Source of the DNA: CBDFKK01 sp965248815
Lineage (GTDB): Bacteria; Pseudomonadota; Alphaproteobacteria; SMXP01
Length of the DNA: 64,000 bases
Direction: 5' to 3'
Assembly: GCA_965248815.1 (NCBI GenBank)
Contig: CBDFKK010000005.1
Coordinates: 62,001 to 126,000 of the forward strand
Of this stretch, positions 17,228-26,033 are shown in pieces. Each line of letters opens with the position of its first letter. Position 1 is the first letter of the stretch. The notes under the pieces were generated by a model. It saw only the letters and a list, made by a program, of their open reading frames with translations. It did no database searches and was not told the origin of the DNA. The position numbers and the translations under genes were made by a program.

Positions 17228-18210
17228 GCTGCGCAGTCCATGACGACCCGATTGCGGCCATTTCTCTTAGCCTCATAGAGCGCTTGATCGGCACGATGCA
17301 GGGTGTCGTCAAACGTTTCATAGCCCAATTGAAACGCGGCTACGCCTGCACTGAGCGTGAAATTCAATTTACTGTCAGCGACTTCAATCACTGTTTCCGC
17401 TGCCAATTGACGCAGCCGCTCCGCCAATTCAAACGCTTCGGATTTCTTCGTTTCCGGAAGCACGACGGCAAACTCTTCGCCACCATAACGACCCAGAATA
17501 TCTTCTTGGCGCAATACCTGCCGGCACAGAGCAGTGAACTCCGTCAACACGTGATCTCCTACCAAATGACCATAGGTGTCATTGACAGATTTAAATCGAT
17601 CAATATCAAACATGATCACTGACAAGGGTCGGCAATAACGGCTGGCCCTGTGAATTTCCCTCTCACCAAGCTCCATAAAATGGCGGCGGTTAAGCGCGCC
17701 GGTCAGCGAGTCTGTCGAAGCGAGGAGCCGCAACTCCAGTTCATCCATGACGAGAGAAGCGAGGTCTTGCAGCATTGATTTTTGTTCGTCAGTTAGCGAT
17801 CGGGGCTCACGATCAATAATACATAACGTGCCGAGCTTCTGCCCTGATGGCGCAATGAGCGGCGCACCTGCATAAAAACGGATGTTGGGATCCCCCGTGA
17901 CCAAGGGGTTGTCCAAGAACAAGGGATCGATGGCGGCATCGGAAATAACATAGACTTTGGAATCTAATATAGCATGCGTGCAAAAGGCCATTTCACGCGG
18001 CGTTTCACATGCGCTCAATCCCTGACGCGACTTGAACCACTGACGCTCTTTGTCAACAAGAGAAACGAGTGCAATCGGTACGTTGAATATCGTACATGCA
18101 AGACGCGTAATTTTGTCAAAGACTTCGTCTGCAGGCGTATCGAGTATTTCATACGACTCCAGGGCACGAAGACGTTCCAACTCATCTACGGGGATTGGAG
18201 CACTAGCCAT
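17224..18210 (-). CDS. GAF-domain diguanylate cyclase
   Basis: Makes cyclic di-GMP from two GTP. Residues about 20-150 form a GAF sensor domain (FNVPIALVSLVDKERQWFKS, FYAGAPLIAPSGQKLGTLCI). Residues about 165-325 form the GGDEF domain with an intact active site GGEEF. RQED sits five residues before it, matching the RxxD product-inhibition site. There is no signal peptide or membrane span, so it is cytoplasmic. The ligand of the GAF domain is unknown. The gene stands alone and converges on the pentapeptide/pore gene, with the two stop codons overlapping. Confidence 0.93.
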   Translation of the reverse strand: MASAPIPVDELERLRALESYEILDTPADEVFDKITRLACTIFNVPIALVSLVDKERQWFKSRQGLSACETPREMAFCTHAILDSKVYVISDAAIDPLFLDNPLVTGDPNIRFYAGAPLIAPSGQKLGTLCIIDREPRSLTDEQKSMLQDLASLVMDELELRLLASTDSLTGALNRRHFMELGEREIHRASRYCRPLSVIMFDIDRFKSVNDTYGHLVGDHVLTEFTALCRQVLRQEDILGRYGGEEFAVVLPETKKSEAFELAERLRQLAAETVIEVADSKLNFTLSAGVAAFQLGYETFDDTLHRADQALYEAKRNGRNRVVMDCAA

Positions 18211-18445
18211 TGACAGACCTTTTGCCCGTTAAGTGAACAGACCGCAAGCTAGACGGCAATGATTAACAATTTAGAAAGACCAGCGCAGACGCTGCGGAAG
18301 AAGACAAATGGATAGCCACAGTTATTGATACATCAAATGTAACGCCACGTGCGTGCGGCTGATTTAGCTGCCGCCAGGAAAGCCCAAATGGAGAAGCGGC
18401 CAAATGCGAGCCGCCAATCGAAGTTATAGTCTGTGTGCTTATTAT

Positions 18446-18601
18446 TTAGAGCGATTCAATAACTGACATAATCATGCCGGGCAACGATCCAACGAGCATT
18501 AATCCAATCAGCAAGATAGGCAGGGTCCACTGGCGCACTTCGTGTACTTGCGAGTGGTGAACAATTCCATCGTTGTCCCGAATCCAAACATCGTTCAACA
18601 T
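18446..18601 (-). CDS. Small single-span membrane protein, 51 residues
   Basis: Not a known family to me. The start is set by GGAGG eight bases before the ATG at 18601-18599. A longer in-frame reading from 18664 has no such site. The protein has a charged N-terminal part (MLNDVWIRDNDGIVHH) and one hydrophobic span WTLPILLIGLMLVGSLPGMIM. It lies alone between the diguanylate cyclase and acetoacetyl-CoA synthetase genes, with over 150 bp free on each side. A 9-bp hairpin covers its ribosome site, suggesting translational control. Confidence 0.6.
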   Translation of the reverse strand: MLNDVWIRDNDGIVHHSQVHEVRQWTLPILLIGLMLVGSLPGMIMSVIESL

Positions 18602-18609
18602 GGCAAAAG

Positions 18610-18632
18610 CCTCCATTTTAACTAAATGGAGG
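18610..18632 (-). promoter_or_regulatory. Hairpin that masks the ribosome site of the 51-residue membrane protein
   Basis: CCTCCATTT (18610-18618) and AAATGGAGG (18624-18632) are perfect inverted repeats around a 5-base loop. On the mRNA (minus strand) the 3' arm contains the GGAGG used by the small gene, eight bases before its ATG. Folding would block ribosome entry unless melted by heat, protein or a regulatory RNA. Confidence 0.6.
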
Positions 18633-18780
18633 GCACATTGCAAATCGTTCGCCATAATAACCATTAACGAGGCGGTGCATCCGAAACGTCACCGTTTCTA
18701 AGGCTTCGCGGACCGGTCGTTCATGATTACCGGTCCATCAGCGGCACAAACGTGTTGATCCAAGAAGAGAATCGGGACAG

Positions 18781-20736
18781 TTATCTTCCCAGCGCCGCTA
18801 AACCCTTAAAATGGTCCAAAGCCTCGGGATTGGCCAGCGCTTCAATATTCTTCACCGGGCGACCGTGGACTATGTTGCGCACGGCGAGCTCGACGATCTT
18901 ACCTGATTTTGTCCGTGGAATATCTTGCACCTGTAGCACGATTGAAGGCACATGGCGCGGCGTCGCGTTCGCCCGAATAGTGGTTTTAATTTTGGCGATC
19001 AAGTTCTCATCGAGTACGAGGTCTCGCCGCAACACGACAAAGAGAACCACGCGCGTATCGCTGTCCCAGTTCTGCCCGACAACGATCGCTTCGACAATCT
19101 CGTCCAATTGTTCGACTTGGCGATAAATCTCCGCAGTGCCAATGCGCACACCACCCGGATTGAGCGTCGCGTCGGAGCGACCGTAAATGATGTAGCCGCC
19201 ATGGTCCGTCTTCTTGATAAGGTCGCCGTGGGCCCAAACGCCGAGAAACTTCTCGAAATAAGCTGCTCGATATCTCAAACCGTCCGGATCGTTCCAAAAG
19301 CCGACGGGCATCGACGGAAAAGGCTGCGTACAGACGAGCTCGCCTTTCTCGCTTTCTGTCAGCTTGCCTTCATCGTCAAAGACGCTTACCGCCATGGCGA
19401 GGGCCGGCACTTGGATTTCTCCTCGATAAACAGGCGCCAGCGGATTGCCACCGACGAAACATGACAAAATGTCTGTGCCGCCGGCGATGGACGCCAAATG
19501 TACGTCGTCCTTGATCGCCTCATACACAAAGTCAAACGACTCCGCCATCAACGGAGATCCCGTAGAACAAATCGTGCGCAAATTTGACAGATCGTGAGTA
19601 TCCTTAGGACGAAGCTTCGCCTTTTTAATTGCGTCGATCCATTTGGCCGAGACGCCAAGCAGCGTAATTCGTTCTTGAGTCGCGTAATCAAAAAGTACCG
19701 TGCCGTCCGGATGAAAGGGGGAGCCGTCATAAAGCATCAGCGTCGCTTTGGAGGCGAGCGCGCTCACCAACCAATTCCACATCATCCAGCCGCATGTTGT
19801 GAAGTAGAAGACGCGGTCGCCAGGATTGATATCGCAATGATACCGGTGTTCTTTCAAATGCTGAAGCAACGCGCCGCCATGACTGTGCACAATACATTTT
19901 GGAACGCCAGTGGTACCGGAGGAAAACATGATAAAAAGGGGATGGTCGAAGCTGACCCGTTCGAAGTCCAAAGGGGAAGTGTCAAAGGGTGCCAACGCGT
20001 CGGCCCACCACTTCGCTTTCGGGATATCACTGAGCGCATCCGTGCCGGCCGTCACAAACGGAACAACGAAGACTTGCTCGAGCGTCGGCAAACTTGCTGC
20101 AATGTCGCGCAATTTATCGCGCGTATCACTAAGCTTGCCGTTGTAAAAATATCCGTCGGTGGCAAACAGAACCTTCGGCTCAACCTGACTAAAGCGTTCG
20201 AGCGCTCCCTTGGCACCAAAGTCCGGTGAGGCGGAAGAAAACACCACCCCGAGCGACGCGGCGGCGAGCATAGCGATAACGGTTTCCGGAATATTGGGCA
20301 TGTAGGCGACAACCCTGTCGCCCTTTGCAACGCCTGCTATGACGAGTGCTTGGCGCAGTTGCGCAACTTGGCCACACAAGTCAGCGTAAGTTAGCCGGCG
20401 CACGTCGCTTTTCTCGCTACGAAAGACGATGGCTTCGGTGTCTTTCGCGCGCGGCCGTAAGAGATTTTCCGCATAATTGAGCTGCGCTTTCGGAAACCAG
20501 CGGGCGCCGGGCATTTGGTCGAAGTCTTCGACAACCACGCTACCGCGCTCGCCGATGACGCCGCATGCGTCCCAAACCAGCGTCCAGAATTCTTCCGGCC
20601 GCTCGATCGACCAATTGTGCAGAGCTTCATAGTCGGCAAGTGACAGACCAAACTTGTCGTCGGCCTCTGCCATAAGATGTGTCATATTAGATAGCGCACA
20701 TTGCGCATCTGAAGGTGCCCAAAGAGGACCTGTCAT
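18781..20736 (-). CDS. acsA: Acetoacetyl-CoA synthetase
   Basis: Activates acetoacetate to acetoacetyl-CoA with ATP, linking ketone bodies or polyhydroxybutyrate breakdown to central metabolism. 651 residues. It has the AMP-binding motif IMFSSGTTGVPKCIVHSHGG, YFTTCGWMMWNW, the ATP-grip region IYGRSDATLNPGGVRIGTAE and the C-terminal catalytic lysine in PRTKSGKIVE. The early block WFPKAQLNYAENLLRP and the overall length match AACS rather than acetyl-CoA synthetase. ATG 20736 has AGGA six bases ahead. A single-gene unit divergent from the flavin reductase gene. Confidence 0.92.
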   Translation of the reverse strand: MTGPLWAPSDAQCALSNMTHLMAEADDKFGLSLADYEALHNWSIERPEEFWTLVWDACGVIGERGSVVVEDFDQMPGARWFPKAQLNYAENLLRPRAKDTEAIVFRSEKSDVRRLTYADLCGQVAQLRQALVIAGVAKGDRVVAYMPNIPETVIAMLAAASLGVVFSSASPDFGAKGALERFSQVEPKVLFATDGYFYNGKLSDTRDKLRDIAASLPTLEQVFVVPFVTAGTDALSDIPKAKWWADALAPFDTSPLDFERVSFDHPLFIMFSSGTTGVPKCIVHSHGGALLQHLKEHRYHCDINPGDRVFYFTTCGWMMWNWLVSALASKATLMLYDGSPFHPDGTVLFDYATQERITLLGVSAKWIDAIKKAKLRPKDTHDLSNLRTICSTGSPLMAESFDFVYEAIKDDVHLASIAGGTDILSCFVGGNPLAPVYRGEIQVPALAMAVSVFDDEGKLTESEKGELVCTQPFPSMPVGFWNDPDGLRYRAAYFEKFLGVWAHGDLIKKTDHGGYIIYGRSDATLNPGGVRIGTAEIYRQVEQLDEIVEAIVVGQNWDSDTRVVLFVVLRRDLVLDENLIAKIKTTIRANATPRHVPSIVLQVQDIPRTKSGKIVELAVRNIVHGRPVKNIEALANPEALDHFKGLAALGR

Positions 20737-20823
20737 CAATTATCCTTTTGCTCGTCGCTACGATGACTGTCGACACTTTATCGGGAGCCTGTCAATCGCG
20801 TCCTTCCGACGGGAGTTCAAAGC

Positions 20824-22176
20824 ATGGAATCGCAATTTGACGTCACTGTTTTGGGTGCCGGCAATGCTGGAATGGCGGCCAGCAGGCTCGCCAAGGAAGC
20901 CGGTCATTCCGTTGCGATTGTCGAGTCATGGGAGGTCGGCGGCACATGCCCCTTGCGCGGCTGTGTGCCCAAAAAGGTGCTGGTCGGCGCGGCACAAGTG
21001 ATGCATCAAATCGATCTTGCTGCCGATCACCACATTGCCGTCGGGCCTGCGCGCCTCAATTGGGCGCATCTGATGGCGCGCGAGCGCAGCTTTGTCGAAG
21101 GCGTGCCCCAAGCTTTTGAGGAAACGCTCAAGCAACGCGATATTGCACTCTTCCGAGGAGCGGCGAAGTTTGTCGACGCGCACAAGATTGCTGTCGGCGA
21201 CGATATAATCGAAGGCGCAAAGATCGTCATTGCATCGGGTTCAAAGCCGCGGCCCCTGCCCATACCCGGTGCCGAAATGCTCATCACCAGTGAAGACATA
21301 TTGGAAATGAGTACATTACCCAATTCTCTCATTTTCATTGGCGGCGGCGTTATCGCGCTCGAGTTCGCTCATGTCTTTGCGCGGGCCGGCACGAAAGTCA
21401 CAATTCTCGAAGCCACCGACAGACTGTTGCCACGCAATGATCCTGACTGCGTCGATCGGGTGTATCAGGAATGCCGGCGCATCGGCATCGACGTGTGCAC
21501 AGGCGTCAAAATTATTTCTTTGCACCCTGAACGAGACGGCACTTCGTGCGTCTCCTATGAACTGGGCGGTGAAACCATGCGCCTGAAGGCCGACAAGATT
21601 GCCAACGGGACGGGCCGCGTTCCGATTGCCGAGGAACTTGACCTAGCCGCAGGGAACATCGAGGCGGATGGACCGCGTATTACCGCCGACGAGTATCTGC
21701 GCTCGGTCTCCAATCCGGACGTCTACATTGCCGGCGACGCGCTTTGGTCCTCTGCACAACTGTCACCTCTTGCGACTTATGAAGGTACAATTGTTGGACG
21801 CAATATCGCAGAGGGCGATAGGCACACGCCGGACTATCGGGGCATCCCGTCCTGTGTCTTTACCGTTCCCGCCTTCGCTAGCGTCGGACTGACCGAAGAC
21901 GAAGCAAAACGCCAGGAGCTCAATTTCGATGTCAAGGTCAACGATATGATCGATTGGCGGTCATCTCGAACCCACGCAGAAACCGTGGCCTATTCAAAGA
22001 CTTTTATCGAACAAGACACGGACACAATATTAGGTGCGCATATCGTCGGCCACGGAGCGGAAGAAATTATCCATCTGATCGGCTTCGCCATGTGCCACAA
22101 CTTGAAGGCATCTGATCTCAAAGACTTTGTCTATGCCTATCCGACGTTTTCATCGGATCTCAAATTTCTGCTGTGA
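20824..22176 (+). CDS. Class I flavin disulfide-reductase homologue (glutathione/lipoamide-reductase-like)
   Basis: FAD- and NAD(P)H-dependent oxidoreductase, 450 residues. The FAD site is GAGNAG at 11-16, the redox disulfide is Cys42/Cys47 in TCPLRGCVPKK, the NAD(P)H fold is IFIGGGVIALEFAHVFARAG near 170-190, and the second FAD motif is VYIAGDA. The C-terminal segment that normally reads HPTxxE, with the catalytic His, reads YPTFSSD here. The usual acid-base pair is therefore missing and a standard glutathione or lipoamide substrate is unlikely. Function unknown beyond redox. Confidence 0.87.
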   Translation: MESQFDVTVLGAGNAGMAASRLAKEAGHSVAIVESWEVGGTCPLRGCVPKKVLVGAAQVMHQIDLAADHHIAVGPARLNWAHLMARERSFVEGVPQAFEETLKQRDIALFRGAAKFVDAHKIAVGDDIIEGAKIVIASGSKPRPLPIPGAEMLITSEDILEMSTLPNSLIFIGGGVIALEFAHVFARAGTKVTILEATDRLLPRNDPDCVDRVYQECRRIGIDVCTGVKIISLHPERDGTSCVSYELGGETMRLKADKIANGTGRVPIAEELDLAAGNIEADGPRITADEYLRSVSNPDVYIAGDALWSSAQLSPLATYEGTIVGRNIAEGDRHTPDYRGIPSCVFTVPAFASVGLTEDEAKRQELNFDVKVNDMIDWRSSRTHAETVAYSKTFIEQDTDTILGAHIVGHGAEEIIHLIGFAMCHNLKASDLKDFVYAYPTFSSDLKFLL

Positions 22177-22210
22177 CGAAGAAGGCTGGGCGCCCAAAAC
22201 GGATCATTCA

Positions 22211-23770
22211 TCAATCCGTCTCAACCAGGGAGATAGCATCGAAGTGGATGAAATTGAATCCCGCCTTATAGTTTTGAACGCGTTCGGTGAGTGCGTCAAA
22301 CTCTAGACCTTCCCATAGAAAAATGCCGGGTGGATTTTCGTGCTCATAAATCATCACTTGATTCATGGAGGCCGCCAGGGCTTCGATACTGTTAGCGGTG
22401 CGTGCACGCTCCAATATGGGCATGAGCGCCGAATCACAAAAGAGCGGCTTGTTTGTACCTGTGAGACCCAAGCACGCGCGGAAACGATAATCCTCGGCCG
22501 TATAAATCGGGCGGGCGAGACTGGCGAAGAGTTCGCCCTTGATATCGCCAGAGAACAACATCGTTGTGGTCTGCAACAGTGGGTAGAGGTTAACAGAAGT
22601 TTCGACGCCTATCGCTGAAAGATCCGCAGCGATTTGTTGATACACGATTGTTTCGTCGGCCTTGATTGCAGACGCCACTAATCTGAGTGGAAAACCGTTC
22701 TCATAACCGGCTTCTTTGAGAAGGGCTTTGGCGCGCTCTGGATCGTATGGATACGGCGTGAGCTCGCTGGCGAATCCCGGCGCAGCCGGAGCGGCCAGTT
22801 GTGCGACCGGCTTAGGATATCCTCCCAACAAAATATCAATGATCGGAGTGCGGTTTACGGCATAGTTGAGGGCTCGCCTGACGCGCACGTCTTTGAGCGG
22901 CGAATTTGGATACCGTTCAAGGGCAAAGGCGATGAAGTTCAAATTTGCGGTTGGGCGCCTGTGCAACGTGGCGCCAACACTTTGCAGCTCAAATTCGTCA
23001 CTCGGGCCCATTCCGATTGCAACGTCGAATGTCCCCGACACCAAGGCCTGGCGGCGAACAACTTGATCGGGAATCAAAACAAGTTCAAGCGCCTTCAACT
23101 TTGGCGGGCGCCAGGAGTTCTCGTAGGCCACGAAATTGATCGTGGTGAATGACCAATCGACGGATTTGTACGGTCCAGTGCCGATCGGATCTGTTATGAA
23201 ACCGTCAATGCCTAACGAGGCAAAATGGGCGGGCGCCGGAATTCGCCAATTGGCGGCGCGGAATGGAAACATCGGGTCGGGACGTTTCAGAGTAATTTGA
23301 ACTTGAAAGTCGCCGATCGCTTCTGCGGCCACCACATCAGTAAGATGCCTGCCGACAGTCGCCGCGCGGCCGTCTTGACTTTGTAAATAATCAAGCGTTG
23401 CAACCACAGCATCGGCATTAAAGACTTCTCCGTTAGAAAAGGTAACATCTCGCCGGAGATCAAACGTCCAGTCGATCGCATTCGGCGAAGACCAGCTTGT
23501 GGCTAACCAAGGCTCGACATTGCCGAACTCATCAATATTAGTGAGTGCATCAAACAATGCCTGTATAGGAAGGGTCGCCGGATAGGTCTGGTAAGGATTT
23601 CCTTGGGTCGTACCCAAAAATGACGCGGCCACACGCAGTGTTTCGTCGCGCTCAGCTGCAGCCGCGTCTTCAGACACTACGATCGCGCACATACACGAGA
23701 GGCAACCGGAGAGGAAAAACCTAAGCCCCCTCTTACTCAAGACAAAAAACGCACGCAACATTTTATACAT
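22211..23770 (-). CDS. Family-5 (peptide-type) solute-binding protein, orphan
   Basis: About 519 residues. With ATG 23770 the N-terminus MYKMLRAFFVLSKRGLRFFL leads into a long hydrophobic signal with Cys residues, ending near EDAAAAERDE; possible lipoprotein or Sec export. The domain blocks DLRRDVTFSNGEVFNADAVV and SPLKDVRVRRALNYAVNRTP are typical of SBP_bac_5. It differs from the OppA-like gene at 14.3 kb. The start overlaps the stop of the VOC gene upstream by 8 bp, so the two are one transcript. No permease or ATPase is near. Confidence 0.85.
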   Translation of the reverse strand: MYKMLRAFFVLSKRGLRFFLSGCLSCMCAIVVSEDAAAAERDETLRVAASFLGTTQGNPYQTYPATLPIQALFDALTNIDEFGNVEPWLATSWSSPNAIDWTFDLRRDVTFSNGEVFNADAVVATLDYLQSQDGRAATVGRHLTDVVAAEAIGDFQVQITLKRPDPMFPFRAANWRIPAPAHFASLGIDGFITDPIGTGPYKSVDWSFTTINFVAYENSWRPPKLKALELVLIPDQVVRRQALVSGTFDVAIGMGPSDEFELQSVGATLHRRPTANLNFIAFALERYPNSPLKDVRVRRALNYAVNRTPIIDILLGGYPKPVAQLAAPAAPGFASELTPYPYDPERAKALLKEAGYENGFPLRLVASAIKADETIVYQQIAADLSAIGVETSVNLYPLLQTTTMLFSGDIKGELFASLARPIYTAEDYRFRACLGLTGTNKPLFCDSALMPILERARTANSIEALAASMNQVMIYEHENPPGIFLWEGLEFDALTERVQNYKAGFNFIHFDAISLVETD

Positions 23771-24134
23771 GTTGATCGACCAGTACCGGATTTCCGTCTG
23801 GATCGGCAACGACGAAACTTGCCGGGCCACTTGTGGATTCATCAGCCTCACTGACAAATTCAACGCCGTCGGCTTTTAGACGTTTTTGGATATTGCGCAC
23901 GTCCTCAAACTCTTCGAGCGGGACACCGCCGGGGCCCCAACCTGGATTGAAGGTAAGCGTATTCTTTTCAAACATGCCTTGAAAGAGACCGATCACGCCG
24001 TCGCCGTTTGAGAGAATGACCCAGTTTTGGCTTTGATCGCCGCCAACGGCACCGAAGCCCAGTTTTTCGTAAAACGCTTTTGAGGCAGCTAAATCTCTTA
24101 CGCTGAGGCTCACGGAAAAAACGCCAAGGCTCAT
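23763..24134 (-). CDS. VOC-superfamily protein
   Basis: A compact 123-residue single VOC domain: SVSLSVRDLAASKAFYEKLG at the start and ASFVVADPDGNPVLVDQHV at the end. The last-strand Glu usual for metal-dependent glyoxalases is replaced by VLVDQ, so it may bind a ligand without a metal. GGAG lies eight bases before the ATG. It overlaps the solute-binding gene downstream by 8 bp. The pairing of a VOC protein with a peptide-type binding protein may point to handling of a modified small molecule, but that is inference. Confidence 0.87.
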   Translation of the reverse strand: MSLGVFSVSLSVRDLAASKAFYEKLGFGAVGGDQSQNWVILSNGDGVIGLFQGMFEKNTLTFNPGWGPGGVPLEEFEDVRNIQKRLKADGVEFVSEADESTSGPASFVVADPDGNPVLVDQHV

Positions 24135-24368
24135 GCCTAATCTCCTTACTTCCCAAACTTGATAGACTTCGCTGTCTCGGTCAATTGCGCCGATCCGGAC
24201 TACAGCATTTCAGTATCACGACAGAAAATAACGATATCGGGACGCCGATCGAAAACTCTCCAACATTGTAACCGGCAAGCGGTGGAAAAAGATTCGGTTG
24301 ACCGGTTGTCCAAGTCAGCCGGGCCAAAGTTGCTAAGGGCGAAGCGGAAAAAAGAAAATCGCGAAGGC

Positions 24369-24445
24369 TGGCGGCCCCTGCAGGACTCGAACCTGCAACC
24401 CCTGGATTCGAAGTCCAGTACTCTATCCAATTGAGCTAAGGAGCC
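24369..24445 (-). tRNA. tRNA-Arg, anticodon TCG
   Basis: Read on the minus strand, the acceptor GGCTCCT pairs with AGGGGCC (one G-U). The D-arm contains AGCTCAATTGGATAG. The anticodon stem CTGGA/TCCAG frames loop CTTCGAA with anticodon TCG. The T-arm is GCAGG-TTCGAGT-CCTGC. The CCA end is encoded (24371-24369). It reads CGA codons. All arms are intact, so it should be functional. It marks the left edge of an accessory stretch. Confidence 0.96.
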
Positions 24446-24648
24446 GTACGAGGCATCTTGCTTAGCCCAAAACGAGCCTCCGCCCAAGTACGTTCGCTGT
24501 TCGCATTAATTTTTTTGGAATATATTTGACACCTCAGCGATATGTTGATGCGACCAAATTAGATATTGCGACACAACAAAATCTAGCGGAGAACGGCAGT
24601 TACCCTGGATTATTAAACCTAACTGCACCAAAAAAACGACGGACTTAA

Positions 24649-24808
24649 CAGCCGCCATTTAGAAATCCAACATCAAATTTGACGAGATTTAATCTTGAGC
24701 AATTTTGGCAAAAGTCAAACCTCGTACCAACTTCACACACTAGGATGGAAAGCGTTCCAAGACCTATGTTCAGAGGTGGTTCGGTTTGTTTGAACAACTT
24801 TCGGACTG
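24649..24808 (+). pseudogene. 5' remnant of the IS-split STAND-like gene
   Basis: This reading frame is open from just after a stop at 24646 and runs into the IS at 24808. When the IS and one copy of the 4-bp target duplication are removed, the frame continues without a break into the 26034-26888 segment (SVCLNNFRT joins to VQISRATSRYW). The frame is already closed on its left by a stop, so the front of the gene was lost before or apart from the IS insertion. The rest of the gap 24446-24648 holds no recognisable feature. Confidence 0.6.
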
Positions 24809-24832
24809 CGGATAAGTGGATTTCAGCCCCTG

Positions 24833-25663
24833 TTATGCCGCGACCGGGATTGGTTGCAGCACGTTGAAGTAAGCCTGATCGGGTGTCTGGCGGTCAAGCG
24901 ATGAATGCGGTCTCTTGGTGTTATAAAAGACCAAATATTTGCCGAGGGCGGCTCGGGCTTGTGGAACATTGCCATAGGCATGCAGATAGACCTCCTCGTA
25001 TTTGACCGTGCGCCACAGCCGTTCAACAAAGACATTGTCCCGCCACGCTCCCTTGCCATCCATGCTGATGGCGATTTCAGCATCCTTCAGGATTTGTGTG
25101 AAAGCGATGGAGGTAAACTGCGAGCCCTGATCGGTGTTGAAGATGTCCGGCTTACCGTAACGGGCCAGTGCTTCTTCAACGGCTTCAATGCAAAAGTCTG
25201 CTTCCAGTGTGATAGAGAGCCGCCAGGACAGGACACGCCGGCTGAACCAGTCAACCACTGCGGCCAGATAAACAAAGCCCCGTGCCATTGGAATGTAGGT
25301 GATATCCATCGCCCAGACCTGATTGGGTTGGGTGACCGGCAGCTTACGCAACAGATAGGGATAGATTTTGTGGCCCGGTGCAGGCTTGGACGTGTTCGGG
25401 CGGCGATAAATAGCCTCAAGCCCCATACGCTTCATCAGTGTTGTGACGTGCAGGCGGCCAACCTTGTATCCTTCACCAAGCAATAGTCCCTGCAGCATCC
25501 TGCTGCCTGCAAAGGGATAGTCGAGATGCAATTCATCAATCCGGCGCATCAGTGCCAGATCACCGACCGATACGGGACGGGGCTGATAATAGACGCTGCC
25601 CCGGCTGATCTTGAGCGCCTTGGCCTGACGGCTGAGCGAGAGTTTATGTTTGCGGTCGATCAT
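24833..25663 (-). CDS. IS3-family transposase OrfB (DDE integrase core)
   Basis: 276 residues. A helix-turn-helix start (LSLSRQAKALKISRGSVYY) is followed by the rve core. Catalytic Asp lies in WAMDITYIP, the second Asp in FNTDQGSQFTS, and Glu in VFVERLWRTVKYEE. The tail FYNTKRPHSSLDRQTPDQAY is standard. It acts with OrfA, often as a frameshift fusion, to move the element. The gene is intact, so the element may still be active. Confidence 0.95.
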   Translation of the reverse strand: MIDRKHKLSLSRQAKALKISRGSVYYQPRPVSVGDLALMRRIDELHLDYPFAGSRMLQGLLLGEGYKVGRLHVTTLMKRMGLEAIYRRPNTSKPAPGHKIYPYLLRKLPVTQPNQVWAMDITYIPMARGFVYLAAVVDWFSRRVLSWRLSITLEADFCIEAVEEALARYGKPDIFNTDQGSQFTSIAFTQILKDAEIAISMDGKGAWRDNVFVERLWRTVKYEEVYLHAYGNVPQARAALGKYLVFYNTKRPHSSLDRQTPDQAYFNVLQPIPVAA

Positions 25664-25971
25664 TTTCTTGCGCTCGGCAATCCCGCCTTGGTGAGCGCAT
25701 CGCCTAAAAAATCATTCTCAAGCGTCAGCTCCCCAATCTTGGCATGGAGCCTCTTCACATCAACACGGGGTGCAGGCAGCGGTGATTTACCCTCCCGCCC
25801 AAAAACACCCGCTGCACCCTCAAGGAGCTGATCTTTCCATTGCTTGATCTGGTTAGGATGAACATCAAACTGCTGAGCGAGTTCTCCCAATGTCTGCTCA
25901 CCGCGAACGGCCGCAAGGGCCACCTTCGACTTGAACGCAGGTGTATGATTGCGACGTGGTCGTCTTGCCAT
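25660..25971 (-). CDS. IS3-family transposase OrfA (DNA-binding subunit)
   Basis: About 103 residues from ATG 25971. It opens with the HTH_Tnp_1 pattern HTPAFKSKVALAAVRGEQTL and QFDVHPNQIKQWKDQLLEGA, and ends in a leucine-zipper-like segment (VKRLHAKIGELTLENDFLG) used for OrfA-OrfAB contacts. It overlaps orfB by 4 bp. An earlier in-frame start at 26022 would reach almost to the IS end and is unlikely. Confidence 0.93.
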   Translation of the reverse strand: MARRPRRNHTPAFKSKVALAAVRGEQTLGELAQQFDVHPNQIKQWKDQLLEGAAGVFGREGKSPLPAPRVDVKRLHAKIGELTLENDFLGDALTKAGLPSARK

Positions 25972-26033
25972 AGTGGATCTCCTATTGCCGGCGATCATGC
26001 CGCCTACAGGCCAAAATTCCACTTATCTCAACT

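Larger units (their letters stand above)
24809..26030 (-). mobile_element. Complete IS3-family insertion sequence, 1222 bp
   Basis: Imperfect terminal inverted repeats are CGGATAAGTGGA at 24809-24820 and its counterpart TGAGATAAGTGGA, read inward from 26030. The flanking direct repeat ACTG (24805-24808 and 26031-26034) is a plausible 4-bp target duplication, within the 3-5 bp usual for IS3. Inside are intact orfA and orfB on the minus strand with a 4-bp overlap. Size and gene order fit IS3. Exact ends may shift by one or two bases. Confidence 0.85.

Noticed and set aside
24159..24434. Open frame across the tRNA region
   Set aside because: It covers a functional tRNA on the opposite strand and has no family match or ribosome site.
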